Assembly: GCA_004322275.1 (NCBI GenBank)
Contig: SCTA01000005.1
Coordinates: forward strand, 135,817 to 199,816
Reading direction: 5' to 3'
From: a bacterium
Lineage (GTDB): Bacteria > Desulfobacterota > Deferrisomatia > Deferrisomatales > BM512
Length of the DNA: 64,000 nt
The notes beneath the pieces were generated by a model, which was not told the DNA's origin, ran no database searches, and was given only the letters and a program-made list of their open reading frames with translations. Shown one piece after another: positions 26,772 through 35,735 of this stretch. The position numbers were made by a program, and so were the translations under genes. Positions within the stretch are counted from its first letter, which is position 1. Each line of letters begins with the position of its first letter.

Positions 26772-28226
26772 TTACATGTTGGGCAGTTCCGGCAGATTAA
26801 TCCCCGCCATCTGCTGCACAACTCTCATCAACTGGCAGGTATAGCCGAACTCATTGTCGTACCAGACGTAGAGGACGATGTTTCGCGGATCGGCTTCGTT
26901 AACCAGCGTCGCTTCCCCGTCCACCACTCCGGCGTGGCGCGAGCCGATGATGTCGGAGCTGGCAAGTTCGTGGGAGGAGATGTAGTCGATCTGGTTCTGC
27001 AGCGGGCTGTTGAGCGAGATCGAACGCAGGTAGGAATTTATCTCCTCTTTCGAGGTCGGCTTTTCAAGGGAGAGCTTGAGGATGGCCATCGAGACGTTGG
27101 GGGTGGGCACGCGAATGGCGTTGCCGGTCATTTTCCCCTTGAGCTCGGGCAGGACCTTGGAGACGGCCCCGGCTGCTCCGGTGGAGGTGATGACCATATT
27201 CAGCGCGGCGGCCCTGCCCCTGCGCGGCTTTTTGTGGAAATTGTCAATCAGGTTCTGGTCGTTGGTGTAGGAGTGGATCGATTCGATGTGGCCGTTGACT
27301 ATGCCGTACCTGTCGTTGACGACCTTCAGCACCGGGGCGATGGCGTTGGTGGTGCAACTCGCCGCGGAGACGATCTGCTCGTCGGGGTCGAGGGTCTCGT
27401 GGTTGATCCCGTAGACGATGTTGGGCACGTCGCCTTTGCCGGGGGCGGAGAGAAGAACCTTCTTTATGCCTTTGGCCTTGAGGTGTCTCGAAAGGCCCGC
27501 GCGGTCGGTGAATTTCCCCGTGTTGTCCACGAGAATGGCGTCCTCGATGCCGTACTTGGTATAGTCTATGTCCTCGGGGTTGGCCGAGTCTATGAGGCGC
27601 ATCAGGTTGCCGTTGGCTATAATCGCGTTTTCTTCGGCGTCCATCTCTATGGTGCCGGGGAACTTGCCGTGAATGGAGTCGTAGCGAAGGAGCGCGGCGC
27701 GCTTTTCGAGGTCGTCCGGGGTGCTGCGCCTTACGACTATGCCGCTGGGGCGTATCTTGTCGCCCTTGCCCACCTTGTCCACCAGAATGCGGGCCACGAG
27801 GCGTCCTATCCTGCCGAAGCCGAAGAGGACCAGGTCCTGGGGCTTCCGGAGGACGGGATGGAGCCCGGTGCAGACGCTTTCAAGCTCCTTCGCGACAAAG
27901 GCGTCCACCGAGGAGGCCCCTGACTTTTTGAATTTGTAGGTCAGCTTGCCGAGATCTATCCTGCAGGGGCTGAGATCGAGCCTGCAAAGGGCCTCCAGCA
28001 CCGGGAAGGTCTCTTCCACAGTGAGGTCTTCGCCGGTAATCAGTTTCGCGTAGCGGTGAACCTTTATTACGTCCACCGAGGAGACTTTGGCTATCGAGCG
28101 CCCGTAAACGTGCATCAAAACGCCGCGCTGTATTCTAAGTTCGTTAAGATAGGCCAGCATCTTTGTCGCGGCGGCTTCGGCCTGGGTCCATGCGTCAAAG
28201 AATACCTTTTCCTTGGCGAGATCCAT
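26772..28226 (-). CDS. gap: Glyceraldehyde-3-phosphate dehydrogenase, long form
   Basis: A 484-residue GAPDH with an extra N-terminal domain of ~130 residues before the nucleotide-binding motif GFGRIGR. The catalytic Cys sits in SAASCTTN, and the His in HSYTND; NEFGYTCQ ends the active-site set. Proteins of this long type are found in several Gram-negative lineages and are distinct from the short glycolytic enzyme. It diverges from the HTH-cupin regulator, which may control it. Two further GAPDH-family genes lie within 4 kb. Confidence 0.92.
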   Translation of the reverse strand: MDLAKEKVFFDAWTQAEAAATKMLAYLNELRIQRGVLMHVYGRSIAKVSSVDVIKVHRYAKLITGEDLTVEETFPVLEALCRLDLSPCRIDLGKLTYKFKKSGASSVDAFVAKELESVCTGLHPVLRKPQDLVLFGFGRIGRLVARILVDKVGKGDKIRPSGIVVRRSTPDDLEKRAALLRYDSIHGKFPGTIEMDAEENAIIANGNLMRLIDSANPEDIDYTKYGIEDAILVDNTGKFTDRAGLSRHLKAKGIKKVLLSAPGKGDVPNIVYGINHETLDPDEQIVSAASCTTNAIAPVLKVVNDRYGIVNGHIESIHSYTNDQNLIDNFHKKPRRGRAAALNMVITSTGAAGAVSKVLPELKGKMTGNAIRVPTPNVSMAILKLSLEKPTSKEEINSYLRSISLNSPLQNQIDYISSHELASSDIIGSRHAGVVDGEATLVNEADPRNIVLYVWYDNEFGYTCQLMRVVQQMAGINLPELPNM

Positions 28227-28374
28227 CTTTATCTTACCTCCCGGAACGGTGAATTATGGTATTAATTGAGGGTGAACAGTATACACCACCAAGGGCCGGG
28301 GATAAAAAACTTTTCATCAAACAACGGTTGCATTATTTCATGCCGCAAGGCTGTGCATTCAGGTCGAGGGAAAA

Positions 28375-28974
28375 ATGAAGGGGCTGGAAGAAGACGTAAA
28401 GGATCTCGCCATCGGCGACAAGATCCGCAGGCTCAGGAGAGAACTCGATTTCACCCTGCAGCAGCTTTCCGACAAGACGGGGCTCTCCAAACCCCTTCTT
28501 TCGCAGGTAGAAAACGGCCACGTCGTGCCCCCCGTGGCGACCCTGATGAGAATCGCCAGGGCTCTGGGGGTGAACATCTCCTTCTTTTTTCAGGAGGAGG
28601 AAGAAGATGTCCGCGTCTCGGTGACCCGCCAGGCGGAGCGCAAGCTGGTCGGGCCGAGGCCTCACCACCCCAGCGACGAGATGGGGTACAGCTACGAATC
28701 CCTGGAAATTCACAAGGCGAAAAAATCCATGCAGCCCCTCCTCGTCACCTTCGCGAAAGCCAGCGACAAGAGCCTTCGCTACTACAGCCACGACGGCGAG
28801 GAGTGCGTCTACATAATCAGCGGCAGGGCGGAGTTCATAAGCGACGAGGGGCGCTGGAAGCTGGAGACAGGAGACTGTCTCTACTTCGATTCCGACATTC
28901 CCCACGCCTTCCGCGCCATAAGCGAGGAGACGGCGCGGGCGCTGGTGGTCCTCTTCCCCGGCCGGAAGCTGTGA
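28375..28974 (+). CDS. HTH-cupin transcriptional regulator
   Basis: A 199-residue XRE-type regulator: helix-turn-helix at residues ~16-70 (LQQLSDKTGLSKPLLSQVENG) and a C-terminal cupin (~125-195; GEECVYIISGRAEFI, DCLYFDSDIPHAF). The cupin half senses a small ligand in this family. ATG at 28375 lies about 150 bases from the divergent long-form GAPDH gene. hpt follows one base after the stop, so the two are co-transcribed. Confidence 0.9.
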   Translation: MKGLEEDVKDLAIGDKIRRLRRELDFTLQQLSDKTGLSKPLLSQVENGHVVPPVATLMRIARALGVNISFFFQEEEEDVRVSVTRQAERKLVGPRPHHPSDEMGYSYESLEIHKAKKSMQPLLVTFAKASDKSLRYYSHDGEECVYIISGRAEFISDEGRWKLETGDCLYFDSDIPHAFRAISEETARALVVLFPGRKL

Positions 28975-28975
28975 G

Positions 28976-29485
28976 ATGAAAACTCTCTTTGACGCCGGGG
29001 ATATCGACAGGGAGGTCGCGCGGGTCGCCTCCGAGATAGAGAGGGATTTTGCGGGCGAGGAGGTGCTCCTGCTCGGGGTGCTGACCGGCGCTTTCATCTT
29101 TCTTTCCGACCTTTGCCGCAAGCTGAAAATCCCCTGCGAGGTGGATTTCATCCGCCTCTCCTCCTACGGCGACAAAACCGTCTCCTGCGGGGAGGTCGCC
29201 TGCGGCCTCGGGCAAAAGCTCTCCTGCGAGGGCAAAAACGTGATAGTCGTCGAGGAGATTGTCGATTCGGGGCGCACCCTGCGCTTCTTCCTCGATTCCC
29301 TTGAAAAATCCGGCGCGAAAAAAATCCGCGTCTGCGCCCTCGTGGACAAGAAGGGGCGGCGGGAAGTGGAAGTTCCTGTCCATTACGCCGGGTTCGCCCT
29401 CGACGACGGTTTTCTGGTGGGCTACGGAATGGATTATGCGGAAAAGCTCCGCAACTTGAACCGGATAGCCGTCATAGAAGATTGA
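28976..29485 (+). CDS. hpt: Hypoxanthine phosphoribosyltransferase
   Basis: Purine salvage enzyme forming IMP or GMP from the base and PRPP. The PRPP-binding loop appears as VVEEIVDSGRTL, and LLGVLTGAFIFLSDL and RLSSYGD match the N-terminal family motifs. The length of 169 residues is slightly short but within the range. It starts one base after the regulator gene, an unusual pairing with an HTH-cupin protein. Confidence 0.9.
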   Translation: MKTLFDAGDIDREVARVASEIERDFAGEEVLLLGVLTGAFIFLSDLCRKLKIPCEVDFIRLSSYGDKTVSCGEVACGLGQKLSCEGKNVIVVEEIVDSGRTLRFFLDSLEKSGAKKIRVCALVDKKGRREVEVPVHYAGFALDDGFLVGYGMDYAEKLRNLNRIAVIED

Positions 29486-29535
29486 TAAGGCTGTTCAAAA
29501 CATCGTGGAAACAGCAGTTTTTCAAGGAGAAAAAA

Positions 29536-29640
29536 ATGGCCGTGTGGAAATGCCCCGATTGCGGTACCGAAAAGGACTCTCGCTGCAAACCCAAAACCTG
29601 CCCCAAGTGCGACAAGCCGGTGACCTTCATTAAAAAGTAG
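29536..29640 (+). CDS. RCKP-type rubredoxin-like zinc ribbon peptide
   Basis: A 34-residue protein with two knuckles, WKCPDCG and TCPKCD, and the RCKP motif (DSRCKPKTC) that names this rubredoxin-like group. ATG at 29536 follows AAGGAG by seven bases. Four Cys can hold one iron or zinc. A hairpin ACCGCC/GGCGGT (29643-29660) with a delayed T-run follows. It is too short for most gene callers. Confidence 0.8.
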   Translation: MAVWKCPDCGTEKDSRCKPKTCPKCDKPVTFIKK

Positions 29641-29776
29641 GAAAACCGCCGTAAAAGGCGGTCTCTTCGGGCAGCCTTTTATTTTTTTATAAATGCTCCT
29701 CTTTACGGGACAAAATTCCCATCCGGGGTATAATACCTCCACGGGATAACCTTTAACTTTAAAGGGGAGCGTTGAC

Positions 29777-30784
29777 ATGACACTGCGCATTGGAATCGTC
29801 GGCTTCGGCCGGGTAGGACGGGCGCTTTTCAGGCTCGGCTACAACCGGCCCGATATCGAGTTCGTCGCGGTATGCGACGACGGCGACCCGGAGTCGCTGG
29901 TCTACCTCCTTAACCACTCCACGGTAGAGGGGAATTTCAAGACTCGGGCCGCCCTCGACGGAAACTACATAACCTGCGAGAAACAAAGGGCGCGCTTCCT
30001 CCGGCGGGCGGAACCGGGCACAATCGCCTGGGACTGCCTCAAGGCGGACGTGGTTTTCGAGTGCACCGGCCGCTTTGGCAGCAAGGAAGAGCTTGGCAAG
30101 CACGTCTCGGAAGGGGCGGGCTACGTGGTCGCCTCCACTCCCGTCACCTGCGCCCCGGTGGTTGTGCGGGGCATCAACTGCCAGAACATTCCCTCCGGGG
30201 AGAGGGTCATCTCCTGCGGTTCCAGTTCGGTGCAGGCGCTCGCCCTTGCTTTGAAGGTGCTCGAAGAGGCTGTGGGAATCGAAGCTGCCTCAATGACAAC
30301 CATCCACGCCTACACAGGAGACCAGCAGCTCTCCGACGCGGGCAAGGCAAAGGGCCGCTGGAGCCGCAGCGCCGCACAGAACATCATCCCCAACTACACC
30401 TGGGCACCCTGTGTGGTCGAAGAGATAATGCCCTCCGTGAAGGGGAAGATCGAGGGGATTGCGCTCAACGTCCCCGTGGCGGCGGGCTCCAACATAGACC
30501 TCACCGCGAAGCTCAAAAGAGAGCTCACCGCCGAAGAGGTTAACCGCTACTTCATGAGAGCCGCCGAGGGCGACCTTAACGGCCTTCTGGGCTATACCGA
30601 CGAGAAGATCGTCTCCAGCGACATCATCGGCGACACCCGCACCGCCGTCCTCGATTCCGCAGCCACCATCGCCCTCGCGGGGGGGATGGTAAAAACCCTC
30701 CTCTGGTTCGACAACGGCTGGTCAATAGCGCAAAGGATGCTCGAAACAGCCGAGCTTCTCTGCAATAAAGGAGGGAAGTCATGA
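29777..30784 (+). CDS. GAPDH-family protein with Ser in place of catalytic Cys
   Basis: A 335-residue protein aligned along its whole length with GAPDH, with NAD motif GFGRVGR and the core HAYTGDQQL (His177). The catalytic loop SNASCTTN is replaced by SCGSSSVQ, which puts Ser150 where the next gene has Cys150. NEWGYS is changed to NGWSIA. Normal phosphorylating GAPDH chemistry through a Cys thioester should be impossible. A tidy open frame, good length and four-base overlap with the intact GAPDH argue against decay. TATAAT at 29729-29734 may be its -10 box. Confidence 0.88.
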   Translation: MTLRIGIVGFGRVGRALFRLGYNRPDIEFVAVCDDGDPESLVYLLNHSTVEGNFKTRAALDGNYITCEKQRARFLRRAEPGTIAWDCLKADVVFECTGRFGSKEELGKHVSEGAGYVVASTPVTCAPVVVRGINCQNIPSGERVISCGSSSVQALALALKVLEEAVGIEAASMTTIHAYTGDQQLSDAGKAKGRWSRSAAQNIIPNYTWAPCVVEEIMPSVKGKIEGIALNVPVAAGSNIDLTAKLKRELTAEEVNRYFMRAAEGDLNGLLGYTDEKIVSSDIIGDTRTAVLDSAATIALAGGMVKTLLWFDNGWSIAQRMLETAELLCNKGGKS

Positions 30785-31782
30785 GAATCGCGATTAACGG
30801 ATTCGGAAGAATCGGCCGTAGCGTCTACCGCCTCCTCAACGCCAGAAAGGGCGTGGAGATAGTGGCGGTAAACGACCTCGCCTCCCCCGAGGCGCTCGCC
30901 TACCTCCTTCGCCACGACACGGTTATGGGGCCCTTCAGCGAAGTCGCGAAGATTGAAGAGGGGATTTTGATAACCGACCACCAGAAGACGAAGATTCTGG
31001 CCGAGAAAAACCCCCTCGCCCTTCCGTGGAAGCCGCTCGAAATCGATTTCGTAATCGAGGCCACGGGCGTTTTCACCAAGCGGGAGCAGGCCGCGATGCA
31101 CATAGAGGCGGGCGCGAAAAAAGTCATCCTGACGGTGCCCGCCAAGGACGAGGTAGACGCGACCATCGTCATAGGCGTCAACGAAGGGTCGCTTAGGCCC
31201 GAGCACCAGATTGTCTCCAACGCCTCCTGCACCACCAACTGCATGGCCCCGGTCGCAAGGATACTCCACGAGTCCTTCGGCATCGAAAGCGGGCTTATGA
31301 CCACCGTCCACGCCTACACCAACGACCAGCGCCTCGCCGACGTTCCCCACTCCGACTGGAGGCGCTCCCGCGCGGCGGCCGAGAACACCATACCCACCTC
31401 CACCGGCGCTGCCAGGGCGGTGGGCAAGGTCATGCCGGACCTCAAGGGCAAGCTGGACGGCATGGCGGTGCGCGTGCCGATTCCCGACGGCTCGGTGGTG
31501 GACCTTGTGACCTGGATGAAGAGGCCGGTGACGGTAAAAGAGGTCAACGAAGCGGTTCTGGAGGCCTCGAAGACGCCTCGCCTCGAAAAGGTCCTGCGCT
31601 ACAAGGCCGGGCCGATAGTTTCGAGCGACATCATCGGCGACCCGCACTCCGCCATCTTCGACGCGGAGCTTACGCAGGTTGTCGGCGGAAGGATGCTGAA
31701 GACCATCACCTGGTACGACAACGAATGGGGGTACTCCAACCGCGTGGTCGATCTTCTGGACCTTCTCGACGCCATGCGTTAA
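30781..31782 (+). CDS. gapA: Glyceraldehyde-3-phosphate dehydrogenase (short, canonical)
   Basis: A 333-residue glycolytic/gluconeogenic enzyme converting glyceraldehyde-3-phosphate, NAD and phosphate to 1,3-bisphosphoglycerate. NGFGRIGR binds NAD; SNASCTTN carries Cys150; HAYTND carries His177; NEWGYSNR closes the site. The ATG overlaps the stop of the Cys-less paralogue by four bases, so the two are made from one message in a coupled manner. No pgk or tpi follows; a strong terminator does. Confidence 0.95.
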   Translation: MRIAINGFGRIGRSVYRLLNARKGVEIVAVNDLASPEALAYLLRHDTVMGPFSEVAKIEEGILITDHQKTKILAEKNPLALPWKPLEIDFVIEATGVFTKREQAAMHIEAGAKKVILTVPAKDEVDATIVIGVNEGSLRPEHQIVSNASCTTNCMAPVARILHESFGIESGLMTTVHAYTNDQRLADVPHSDWRRSRAAAENTIPTSTGAARAVGKVMPDLKGKLDGMAVRVPIPDGSVVDLVTWMKRPVTVKEVNEAVLEASKTPRLEKVLRYKAGPIVSSDIIGDPHSAIFDAELTQVVGGRMLKTITWYDNEWGYSNRVVDLLDLLDAMR

Positions 31783-31803
31783 TTTCCGTTCCGGGATAAC
31801 AGG

Positions 31804-31837
31804 AAAGCCCCTCCTCCATCACTGGAAGAGGGGCTTT
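31804..31837 (+). terminator. Terminator after gapA
   Basis: Arms AAAGCCCCTC and GAGGGGCTTT are perfect complements; the A/T ends make it usable in both directions. Confidence 0.85.
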
Positions 31838-31897
31838 AGTTTGCCGGTTTATCGCTTTATTCCCTCAGACGCCGGACAGTCTCAAAAGGAACTTTGC

Positions 31898-32155
31898 TCA
31901 GGCGCTTACAAAGTCGGGGGCTATTTTTTCTTCGCCGGACTTCACGGCTTCTTCTTTTTCTCCGGCCGAGGCGATAAGAGCCTTCGTCAGAGACCTTCTG
32001 GTCATCTCCACAGCCACTCCCGCGCCGAGAATAGTCGCGATTATGAGCGCGAAGACGGTGAAGAACCCCGGAATCCTGAAGAGAATCGTTGCCGTAACGG
32101 CTGCGAACGCCAGCACGAAGGCCCCGAACAGTGAATCTGCAACTCTCCTTAACAT
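31898..32155 (-). CDS. Small two-helix membrane protein
   Basis: An 85-residue protein with two hydrophobic stretches (AFVLAFAAVTATILF and FFTVFALIIATILGAGVAV) and an acidic, Lys-rich tail. ATG at 32155 follows AAGGAG by nine bases; a longer frame adds a polar leader without a ribosome site. I do not recognise the family. It is a single gene divergent from the large BTAD regulator. Confidence 0.6.
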   Translation of the reverse strand: MLRRVADSLFGAFVLAFAAVTATILFRIPGFFTVFALIIATILGAGVAVEMTRRSLTKALIASAGEKEEAVKSGEEKIAPDFVSA

Positions 32156-32451
32156 GGGTGTCTCCTTTCTCCCTGAGACCAGAAAAAATACCCCGGTCCC
32201 CCTTGCGCTTTTCTTCATTTATTAAAAGCTTAGGCCCTGCCGCTTTCATTTCATTTACATATCGCGTCAAAAATTCTTCCTGCCGAAGGGGTGATTTCGG
32301 GGGCTTATTTACGAAATGGCTTGCAATCAAACGGTTTTTTGCTATGTTTGTATTGTAGTTTCCTCCCTTGGCGACAAAACTTTTTTCCTTTCATCTTCTT
32401 CCGTCGGACGGTTGTTTGCTAATCGGAGGAGACCCGGCAAGGAAAGCGCCA

Positions 32452-35400
32452 ATGCCACCGCTCAAGATCTCAAAACCCGTTTTGACCCAGGTTCTGGAGA
32501 GGGAGAGGCTGTTCACCCTCTTTAGGGCGGGCCTTAGCCGACCGGCTATCTGGGTTCACGGCCCGGCCGGGTCGGGCAAGTCCACCATGCTCGGCTCTTT
32601 CGCCCCGAAAACCGGCCGAAAGGTAATCTGGTACCAGATGGACCCCTGGGACGCCGACCTCGGCTCCTTCTTCCACTTTCTGGCGATGGCGGTTGAGGAA
32701 GCGGACCCGGGGGGCATGGAGGAGATGCCCGTCTTCGCTCCCGAATATGCCTTCGGCCCCGAGCCCTTCGCCCAGCGGTTTTTCGACATACTCTTCAAGA
32801 GGCTGGGGGGCGAGGCGCTCCTTGTCTTCGACGACTGTCAGGAGGTCCCTGACAATTCCCCGGTATTCAGGCTTCTCGGCTCCCTCATCCCCCGGCTGCC
32901 CTCGGGCATCACCCTGGCCTTCGCTTCCCGCTCCCCGCCCCCGCCCTCCTTCGCGACCGCCGAGGCGAAATCCGCCCTTCTGAAAATATCCTGGGAGGAT
33001 CTGCGCTTCTCGCTCGCAGAAGCGGGGATGATGGCGGCTCTCCGCGACAGGGGAAGCCGTTTCGACGCCGCGCTCTACGAGAAGACAAGGGGCTGGGCGG
33101 CGGGTCTTGTGCTTCTCCTCGAAGGCGGTTTTTCCAGCGCCCACTCGCCGGGGACCGAATCCTTCACCGCCCCGGAGGCCTTTTTCGATTACTTCGCCAA
33201 CGAAATTTTCGAGAAACTCGACGGCCGCTCCCGCGACACTCTGGTCACCCTTTCGATGATGCCCTTCCTCTATCCCGAGCCCGCCCGGGCGCTCACGGGG
33301 AACGACAACGCCGAGGCGCTTCTTGAAAAACTCTCGCGGGAGAACTTTTTTATCACCAGAAAAGACGGCGAGGAGAGGGCCTACAGCTTTCACCCTCTCG
33401 CCCGCGATTTTCTCTTCCGCGAGGCGAAAAAGCGCTTCCCCCCGGAGGAGTTCGCGGCCTTGCAGGTCAGGGCGGCAAAACTCCTCAACGAGTCGGGCCA
33501 CCCGGAGAGCGCCGCGAGGATTCTTATCGGAGCGAAGGCCTGGGACGAGGTGGTGCCGATTATCCTCGCCAACGCCCGCGCACTTGTTAAGAGAGGGCGG
33601 GTGAAGTTTCTGGAGGAGTGGATTGAGGCGGTGCCCCAGGAGGTGGTTTACGCCTCGCCGCGCCTCGCCTACTGGAGAGGGCTTTGCAGGCTTCCCTACG
33701 ACCCCCCGAGGGCTCTTGGGGATTTCGAGGGTGCTTTCGAGGGGTTCGAGCGTAGCGGCGACGCCAGGGGAGTGTTTTTGTGCTGGGCGGCGATGGTCGA
33801 GGCGATTCTCTACAGTTTTGGCAATTTTGCGCGCCTCGACAAACTTATCGAAAATCAGGAAACGCTTGAAAAGCGGTTCGGGATACCGCCGGGCATGGTC
33901 GAGGCGAGGGTCTGCGCCGGGATGTTCCTCGCCCTCCTCATGAGAAACCCCGGCCACAGGGACTTCGAGGAATGGAGGCAAAGGGCTCTCAACCTCGCCC
34001 GGAGCCTCGGCGAGCCCAATCTTCTCGCCTTTGTCCTCTACTACAACGCGCTGGACGCGCAGCTTCGCGGCAAGTTCCCCCGCGCCGAGGTCGCAATAGC
34101 CGAGCTTAGAAGCCTTTCTTTGAACGCGCCGCTTCTTCCGGTCCTGAAACTGACCCTCAAACTTATCGAGACGATACAGCTCAATTCGCAGGCCCGCCAC
34201 GAGGAGTGCCTGAAGTGCGGGGAGGAGGCGCTCCAGTTCGCCCGCTCCACGGGGGTCTTCCTCTTCAACTTCCGCCTCAAGGCCCAGATGGCCTGGTCGG
34301 GGATAAACTGCGGGGATTTCGAGGCCGCGGACAGATATATCGAAGAAATGGAAAGGTCTTCCGTCGTCACCCTCGACTGGAACGGGTCCACGATGGCCTT
34401 TCTGAAGGCCTACAGGGCCTACGTTAACGGCGAAAACGCCAGCGCGAGGGAATTCGCGGCGCGTTCGCTCGAACTCGCGAAGGCTTCGGGGTCCTTCAAA
34501 CAGCTCTGCAACAGCAGGATACTTCTGGCGGGCATCGAAACGGAGCTCGGCAATTTCGCCGCTGCCCAGAACCTCATCGCCGAAGGCGACGAGCTGAGCA
34601 GGGACGCGGGAATCCCCCTGATTTATTTTTCCCTGAGGCTCTCTCACGCCTGGCTCCTGTTCAAATCCGGCAAGCCCGATCCGGCGCTGGTGGAGCTTCG
34701 CCACGCCTTCGCGGTCGGCAGGAAGTACGGCTTTACCAGCACCCCGGTGTGGCATGGCGCCGTGATGGCGGTTCTCTGCAAGAAGGGGCTGAAAGCCGGG
34801 ATTGAAACCGAATACGTTAAAAAGCTGGTGACGGCGCGCAGCCTCACGCCGAGCGCCCCCCCGGTGGACGTCTACGACTGGCCGTGGCCCATCCGCATCA
34901 TGAGCTTCGGGGCTTTCACCATCGAGCTTGACGGAAAGCCGGTTCCCTTCACCGGCAAGGTGCAGAAAAAACCTTTGCAGGTTCTGAAGCTCCTCGTCGC
35001 TTCGGGCTCTCGTCCGGTCTCGGACGACTCGCTTGCCTCGATGGTCTGGCCCGACGCCGACGGCTTTGCCGCGAAACAGTCCCTGAGCGTCACCCTGCAC
35101 CGCCTGCGCCTGCTGCTGGACTCCAAGGACGCGATTCTTCACGAAAACGGCCAGCTTCACCTGAACCCGCGCATCGTCTGGATAGATACCGTCGTCTTCG
35201 TGAGACATCTGAAAAAGGCCGAGGAGGAGGCGCGGCTGGGAGACGCGGCGGAGGCGCTTTTGCAGCTTGAGAAGGCCAGGGAGCTCCACAGGGGGCCCTT
35301 TATGGGAGGGGACTCGAGCGAGGCGCTTTACGTCGGAGCGAGGGAAACCCTCCGCGAGGCGATTTATTCCGCGATTAACGACGGCGGAAGATACTTTGAA

Positions 35401-35625
35401 AACCGGGGCGACTGGGAGGAGGGCGCGCTCTGGTATTCTTCCGGAATCGAGCTTGACCGGCGGGCCGAGGGTTTTTACCAGAGGCTCATGCGCTGTCAGG
35501 CCGAGCTGGGCAGAAATTCGGAGGCGGTGCTCACCTTCAACCGCCTGAAAAAGATTCTCTCATCCCTCTACGGCGTCGAGCCCTGCGAAGAGACGATGGC
35601 CCTCTTCACCTCGATACCGCGTTAG
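32452..35625 (+). CDS. MalT-like STAND ATPase with C-terminal BTAD/winged-helix domains
   Basis: A giant regulator of about 1,057 residues. From the ATG at 32452 (GGAAAG upstream) it opens with the usual KISKPVLTQVLERERLF lead of MalT-type proteins and Walker A GPAGSGKST (37-45), then LVFDDCQEV as Walker B. TPR-like helices fill residues ~330-800. The C-terminus has a winged helix with VQKKPLQVLKLLVASG, then a BTAD-type TPR domain. So DNA binding is SARP-like instead of the LuxR domain of MalT. The ligand and target genes are unknown; a long lipoprotein gene lies convergently next door. Confidence 0.85.
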   Translation: MPPLKISKPVLTQVLERERLFTLFRAGLSRPAIWVHGPAGSGKSTMLGSFAPKTGRKVIWYQMDPWDADLGSFFHFLAMAVEEADPGGMEEMPVFAPEYAFGPEPFAQRFFDILFKRLGGEALLVFDDCQEVPDNSPVFRLLGSLIPRLPSGITLAFASRSPPPPSFATAEAKSALLKISWEDLRFSLAEAGMMAALRDRGSRFDAALYEKTRGWAAGLVLLLEGGFSSAHSPGTESFTAPEAFFDYFANEIFEKLDGRSRDTLVTLSMMPFLYPEPARALTGNDNAEALLEKLSRENFFITRKDGEERAYSFHPLARDFLFREAKKRFPPEEFAALQVRAAKLLNESGHPESAARILIGAKAWDEVVPIILANARALVKRGRVKFLEEWIEAVPQEVVYASPRLAYWRGLCRLPYDPPRALGDFEGAFEGFERSGDARGVFLCWAAMVEAILYSFGNFARLDKLIENQETLEKRFGIPPGMVEARVCAGMFLALLMRNPGHRDFEEWRQRALNLARSLGEPNLLAFVLYYNALDAQLRGKFPRAEVAIAELRSLSLNAPLLPVLKLTLKLIETIQLNSQARHEECLKCGEEALQFARSTGVFLFNFRLKAQMAWSGINCGDFEAADRYIEEMERSSVVTLDWNGSTMAFLKAYRAYVNGENASAREFAARSLELAKASGSFKQLCNSRILLAGIETELGNFAAAQNLIAEGDELSRDAGIPLIYFSLRLSHAWLLFKSGKPDPALVELRHAFAVGRKYGFTSTPVWHGAVMAVLCKKGLKAGIETEYVKKLVTARSLTPSAPPVDVYDWPWPIRIMSFGAFTIELDGKPVPFTGKVQKKPLQVLKLLVASGSRPVSDDSLASMVWPDADGFAAKQSLSVTLHRLRLLLDSKDAILHENGQLHLNPRIVWIDTVVFVRHLKKAEEEARLGDAAEALLQLEKARELHRGPFMGGDSSEALYVGARETLREAIYSAINDGGRYFENRGDWEEGALWYSSGIELDRRAEGFYQRLMRCQAELGRNSEAVLTFNRLKKILSSLYGVEPCEETMALFTSIPR

Positions 35626-35687
35626 CGGGTCCAAAAAGTAAAACTCGCTCTCTTCTCTACCCGGCGTAAGTTATGAATGTTGTCCAA

Positions 35688-35717
35688 AAAAGGGCGGACC
35701 CTGCGGCCCGCCCTTTT
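35688..35717. terminator. Bidirectional terminator between convergent genes
   Basis: Stem AAAAGGGCGG/CCGCCCTTTT serves both the BTAD regulator and the von Willebrand lipoprotein, which converge here. Confidence 0.88.
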
Positions 35718-35735
35718 AATTCTATCTCGTATTTC

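Noticed and set aside
32470-35289. 939-residue open frame opposite the BTAD regulator
   Set aside because: A shadow of third-position GC bias; the plus strand has a coherent domain order.
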